Positions 59,370 through 64,000 of a DNA stretch of 64,000 nt are shown here, piece after piece. The number at the start of each line of letters is the position of its first letter. The first letter of the stretch is position 1. Origin of the DNA: Podospora pseudocomata (Eukaryota > Ascomycota > Sordariomycetes > Sordariales > Podosporaceae); assembly GCF_035222375.1 (NCBI RefSeq), contig NW_026946366.1, positions 248,001 through 312,000 of the forward strand, in the 5' to 3' direction. Below the pieces are notes generated by a model, which did not search any database, was not told the DNA's origin, and worked only from the letters and a program-made list of their open reading frames with translations. A program made the position numbers and the translations under genes.

Positions 59370-60891
59370 TTAGCTTTGCTTGCACTCCGAGGGCTCCTGC
59401 TTGGGCTTGCTGCCATCCTCCTGGAAAGCTGTTAGTCTTTGACCTTTGTCTGGGGGACAAAATTGATTCTTACCTCGTCCTCCTCGGACTCGTCCTCATC
59501 ATCGTGGTCCTCGCTGTCATCGTCCTCGTCATCCTCATCATCGTCGTCGAAATCGGCATAGTCCTCCTCGTCCAACTCCTCGAAAGCGAGGGCTTCGCCG
59601 GTGAACCAGTCGATGGCGCGGGGAATAAGCTTCTCCTTGATGTCCTCACCGAGCTGGTAGTCGAGCTCGAGACGCTCCTCAATATCCTCGGCCGCCTCGT
59701 CGTCGTCGTCGGTGGGGGGCTTGGGGGGCGAGAAGAAGTTGAAGAAGGACTCGGTTGGGACAGTCTTCTTAACGATGCGAGTCTGCTTCGTGGCTGGTTT
59801 GTGTTAGAAAAAACCCTAATTTTACACGAGCTTTCGCCTTCAACTTACTCTTGTTACGTTGCTTCTTCTGTTCGATGCGAACGGTAAGATCCTGACCGGC
59901 CTTCCAGTCGATCTTGTCACCCTCGGCATGGTCATAAATGAAGTCACCGCCATACCCGCTCTCGTTCTGGTAGTAGTAGGTCTTGGTGATGATCTTGTTG
60001 GTGAAAAACTCGTTCTCAGCGAACTCGAAGATCAGGCGGAAACCGGGCTTGTCGAGGTACTCCATGCGGATGTCGATCAGGGACTTGAGAGCGCCCTCAT
60101 CGCGGTCGGTGATCATCTCGGCAAGGGAGATCTGGTTCTTCATGGCAGAGAGCCAGAACTCGGGAATACCGTTGACCTTACCGCCGTCGGTGGCGCCCTT
60201 GGTCTCGACAGCGGCGCCCTCCGCCTTGTCCTCATCCTCTTCGCCGGCCTTGACGAGGTCCTCGGTGGGCTCGGTCTTGCCGTTGACGATGGCGGCACGC
60301 TGCTCATAGAGAGGGGTGAACTTGGCGAAGAATTTCTTCTCGAGCTGAAGAACCTCCTCCTGGAACTCGGCCTCGAGCTTGGAGTGCTCTTTCTGGATGC
60401 CCTTGAGACCGGAGACACGGCGCTTGACCTCGGCAGGGAGCGACTCGATGTAGCCGGAAGACTTGCCAACGAGGGAACCGAGACGGCCCTGGATCAGGGA
60501 CACGAGGCGGGGGTCGTGAGCAAAGATGGAAGCGGCAGTGACACCACCACCCAGATCCTCTGCGTCATGCAAAATGGTCAGTTCATGATCACAAGCCAAA
60601 TCTTGTTGGGCCGCAACAACGGCGGGGTAGATAGGGGAGATGGATACGAACCTTCATTGATGCTAGCAACTCCGGGCTGCTGGGCGTGCGATGAGATGGG
60701 AGCTGCGTTCAAAGGTGTGTTCTGAGGAGTGCTGTTGTCGACGAGTCGCAGTCAGTACAATACGGGCAGGGCGGACAGCTTATCGCCAGTCGGCCGGGGG
60801 CAGTCGACCGACTGGCAAGCAGACAGAATGCCGAGAAAACTTACGGGGCAACGGCGGGGTCAGGCCGCTTGTTCTTAATCGGTTCGGCCAT
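59370..60891 (-). CDS. NAP1: Nucleosome assembly protein 1
   Basis: Five exons: 60891-60845, 60731-60652, 60559-59849, 59793-59474 and 59420-59370 (402 aa). NAP1 is a histone H2A-H2B chaperone that shuttles between cytoplasm and nucleus. The dimerisation helix (LQGIQ-like [19 protein letters not shown]) and the NAP fold with [22 protein letters not shown] and [10 protein letters not shown] are conserved. The C-terminal tail is strongly acidic ([19 protein letters not shown]) and binds histones. The last residues are ECKQS, so the protein ends in a CaaX-like CKQS box, recalling the farnesylated CKQQ end of vertebrate NAP1L1. The first exon encodes [16 protein letters not shown]. Intron 2 uses a GTTCGT donor. 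Confidence 0.94.
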
Positions 60892-62878
60892 TTTGATTGA
60901 CTGATTGTGATGATGGACGAAGATGGGGATCGTGAAAACAGCGGCACCAAACAGGCGATTTGTGAGGGCAGAACGAGGAGAAAGAACTGCACGGAAACAG
61001 CGGGTGGTGAAGCGTCGACAGATTGCTCAGAGCCGGAGGAAATGTTGAGGGAGGGGAAGGAAAAGCTATCAATGGGTCACTAAAAAATTTGCGGGGCAAC
61101 CTTACGCCTCTGCCTCCCACCGGCCTGTGCGGTCACTGGGCGTTCACTGCCTGCACCCAACACTCACAGTGGCTCTACGCGTCTTTTTTCCCTCTTTTTT
61201 ACTGGGCGCGGTCTGGATCGCGATGGCAATGTTCCCAATCGTTGCTTTCTCCAATCCGTGAACCGAAGCTTAGCATGCCTCACCCATGAGTCGCATCTCG
61301 AATCTCCACACCGGACCACAGCCATCACCAAGGGCCCTCCTAGTTGACGTGGCAGCCGTGGCAGCCTCTTCCGGCTCTTGCTAATGCTAGGTAGCAGAAA
61401 TTTGCTTTGGTTTCTTCACCTTCACCGCTCTCTGCGGCCCTACTGTCACTCACTCATTTTGCCCTTTGTCAGAGAGCATGGCATGTCATGGCATATCACC
61501 AGCGTATCTAGGGCTTCGCCATCCATCCGGCCCCGTCAAAGTTTCCAGGGATGGCATCTAAATTTTCTTTCGCCTCCCACCTCCCACCTCCCACTTCCAG
61601 CCCACCGACTTTCCGTCTCCACCTGTCAAACTCGCTTTTACTTTTGGGAGGGACCCTTTGACTCCTCATCCGAAGCCGATGATTACACAGCAAAGTAGAC
61701 ACAATGAACACACGCCATCACAGACAGGTCTTGTCTCTGCTGCATATGGACTTTTGACAAGCAAAGTAAGTGTATTGTCACAAAGTACATATGTCTTCTA
61801 AATCGATCGGGCGATATCAATGATCACGGGATCTCCGGGAATTTCAACTTACTTACCCGTGTGGGCATCCTTCAGATGGCTGCATACTTGCAGATATAAT
61901 GCCAAGAGGCCGATAGCCAGCCAACACTCAACATTTACCTGAACAAATGGTGTTGAGGGATGACAGATGGATGTCGGCTACGGAGCATCACGGAAGCCCA
62001 ATGTCTACCGAGGATCCCGTTGCTCGCCACCTTTTGCAGGATTCGTGCAAGGTAGCCCCAAGTCTGCCAGACCATTGTTCATCTCACGATGCCAGCTACA
62101 CATATGAGCCTCAAGATTCCCTACGCTGCTGGCTGGCATATTTTTAAGCCTCCTAAGTAATCTTTGAGCCAAGAACCATTGTAGTTTTGTCTGTGGACCC
62201 CCACTTACACAACCAAAAGAGGAAAGATTCTTATAAGCGGTACGGAGAATAGTGTATGAGCACCACATTGGAACACACTCCCACACATCTACCTAGTTAC
62301 CCAAGAACTGATCGGCGAATCGGTACCCAGAGTGCCAAAGGTCCCAAATATTGACTTTCAAGCCTGAATAAAATGCAGGGACACGTCTAGTGGCACGTTG
62401 AGGCATATGCATGGAGCAGACATGCACCCCATGACCCACATGAATGTAGTATGATTCTGCAACTAGACACACAATGTTCCGTGTCATCCAAGAGAGAAGC
62501 TATATATCCAGTAGTCCGTCTGACTACTTACTTGACGTCTATTAAATCTTTAGAAATAACTACATCCTCCGCATCTTGTATGAATGGCATTCTAGGTCAT
62601 CAAGAGTGTTGCTGGCCTGCCAAGACGCACCATGCAGCTATCCGAGTAGATCCAATCGAGTCCGACGTCATGGTGCTTATCGGAACCAGCTCCACAACCG
62701 CTCTGTTCTCCGTACCTGAATTCTAGCTTCGGTTCATCCATTTCACCCACGCGCTCAGCTATACCACGGCCAATCCATTGGCAGCTGCTGTTGACAATGC
62801 GCATGCGATCAATTTCTCTCTCTCCAGAACCTTGCTGAGGATCTATCAGCTGCCTTCCGATTTATACCCCAGACCAAC
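60892..62878. other. Divergent region NAP1/P5B ATPase
   Basis: 2 kb. Apart from CTCCCACCT repeats near 61570-61600 and scattered short ORFs, no structured feature or exon was identified. Confidence 0.5.
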
Positions 62879-63967
62879 ATGGAAAACGACCGAGATCACG
62901 ATCTGCCGCCGGCGGCAAGCAACCGAAATGGCTTTTATAGTCTCCAAGGAAACCACAGCAGCGTCAGCGTTTTCGAGGATGTTGAGATGGCGCACGATGA
63001 GGTGAGTGGAACCGTGCACAATCTAAGCCTGCGGCAGTAGTACTAACCACACACATAGCTCTACTCGGGGCCGATGGCTGAATCGTTACCCACGAGTGTC
63101 TCTGCCTTTCATCACCGCCGCTCACGAGCCGATTCCACAGCAAGCTTCTCATTCTGGCAGGAAGAAGATGAACTGAATGACCCCCTTGCGATAGAGGAGC
63201 GGCGCATCGGGGATCTGGACGAGCTCCCCTTCGACGACGAACTCGACGAGGAACAGGACTCTACCGACCTCGAACGAACCGCCGAGGAAAACGATTACGT
63301 CCTCCATCGGCGCGCATCCACGCAATCCCGAGGGGACTCTGTGCACAGTATGTTGCTACGTAGGGACAGTGGCACATCGGCAGGGAGTGGATATGGGTCG
63401 AATCGACACAGTCAAAAGGCGCATATTCAGAATGAGGACCTCTACATTGCGATCGCGGGGTTCAGAACCAGTAAAATCGGCTATGCTCTGTACCTTTTGA
63501 TATGTGTATTCACGTTGGGGGTAGGGTGGCTAATCTTCTACTGGTCGCCAAAGTGGCGAGTCAAGCTGGTTGGGAGGTCCGCGCTCCTCAGGGAGTGCGA
63601 GTGGGTGGTGGTGGAAAACTCGTGGAACGAGATGACCGCGGTGGATGTGGTATCGAAGGAGTATGGGAGGACGCTTTCGACAGTTTTTGGGTCGCCTTCC
63701 AAGTTCACTTCGTACCTCCTGGATGACGATCCAGATCCAATTCTTCCGGAACTGAGGTACATAGACTATCGCCACATTCGCTTCTTCTTCCACCCTGTGC
63801 GCGACAAGTTTCTCATCTGCAATGGCTGGAAGGATCCCCTCTGGACAGATGTCCAAGACGTTCGCAATGGTATCGACAGCGACGAGCAGGTCAGCCGTCG
63901 CACTGTCTTTGGGAAAAACGATATCAATATCGAAAAGAAGACTATTGGCCAGCTCCTCGTGAAGGAA
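62879..63967 (+). CDS. YPK9: P5B-type ATPase (Ypk9/ATP13A2-like), N-terminal part cut by window end
   Basis: Two visible exons: 62879-63001 and 63059-63967; a GTAGGT donor at 63968 starts an intron whose acceptor lies beyond the window. The 344 visible residues hold a long acidic, Ser-rich cytosolic N-terminus, then NEDLYIAIAGFRTSKIGYAL leading into a hydrophobic hairpin segment (about residues 181-203), followed by WSPKWRVKLVG and a soluble domain with RYIDYRHIRFFFHP. This order matches the P5B N-terminal domain that inserts into the lysosome/vacuole membrane. Animal ATP13A2 exports polyamines from lysosomes, and yeast Ypk9 protects against heavy metals. The catalytic DKTGT motif is not in the window, so the assignment rests on the N-terminus. 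Confidence 0.8.
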
Positions 63968-64000
63968 GTAGGTTTCCCCCCACATATGTGAATTCGATGA

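Noticed and set aside
59859-60725. 288-codon ORF antisense to NAP1
   Set aside because: Mirror of a highly expressed gene's codon bias; NAP1 on the other strand explains the region.

Overview
The window is nuclear DNA of a filamentous ascomycete, most likely a sordariomycete and possibly a member of the Sordariales. Nearly every gene has short GT-AG introns of about 50-130 nt. Intergenic DNA is rich in pyrimidine tracts and microsatellites. The gene set combines housekeeping eukaryotic genes with Pezizomycotina-type genes: a secreted GH115 glucuronidase, a Zn2Cys6 factor, an NLR relic and the GTP-cyclohydrolase-like uracil catabolism gene URC1. Lineage is inferred from protein style only; no species is claimed.

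Layout. 1-11 kb: 3' part of a Sec7/PH Arf-GEF (cut by the window start), a convergent WAPL cohesin-release gene, uracil phosphoribosyltransferase and the elongation factor Elf1. 11.7-14.3 kb: an 11-exon URC1-type gene containing a 4-nt microexon. 14.3-19.4 kb: a mostly empty stretch with one small unknown gene. 19.5-30.6 kb: ribosomal protein eS1, a Rab18-like GTPase with an altered guanine-binding motif, the mitochondrial hydrolase IMO32/ABHD11, secreted GH115 and SRP72. 31-33.3 kb: a decayed NB-ARC/TPR (NLR-type) gene. 34.4-41.5 kb: Rheb, a long imperfect hairpin, seryl-tRNA synthetase, HAM1 and a ZUP1/C78 peptidase. 41.5-45.3 kb: a second gene-poor stretch. 45.3-64 kb: a small Zn2Cys6 protein, FAP7, class V myosin, 3-phosphoglycerate dehydrogenase, NAP1 and the 5' part of a P5B (Ypk9-type) ATPase cut by the window end.

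Functional links. UPRT (uracil to UMP) and URC1 (the uracil catabolic route) lie about 2.1 kb apart with only Elf1 between them, so two uracil-handling genes are neighbours. TGACTCA sites (the Gcn4/CPC1 motif) lie in front of the serine biosynthesis gene and in the divergent promoter of seryl-tRNA synthetase/HAM1, which suggests shared amino-acid-starvation control. Most other genes are independent housekeeping units.

The observations most worth following are the ~69-bp-arm hairpin at 35684-35829, whose arm differences are almost all of the kind that keep G:U pairs in a plus-strand RNA; the URC1 microexon; the Rab18-like NKxD change; and a stop-free 57-nt intron inside the nucleophile elbow of the IMO32 hydrolase. 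Exon boundaries were read by eye from frame continuity, splice signals and family knowledge. No alignment or database search was run.
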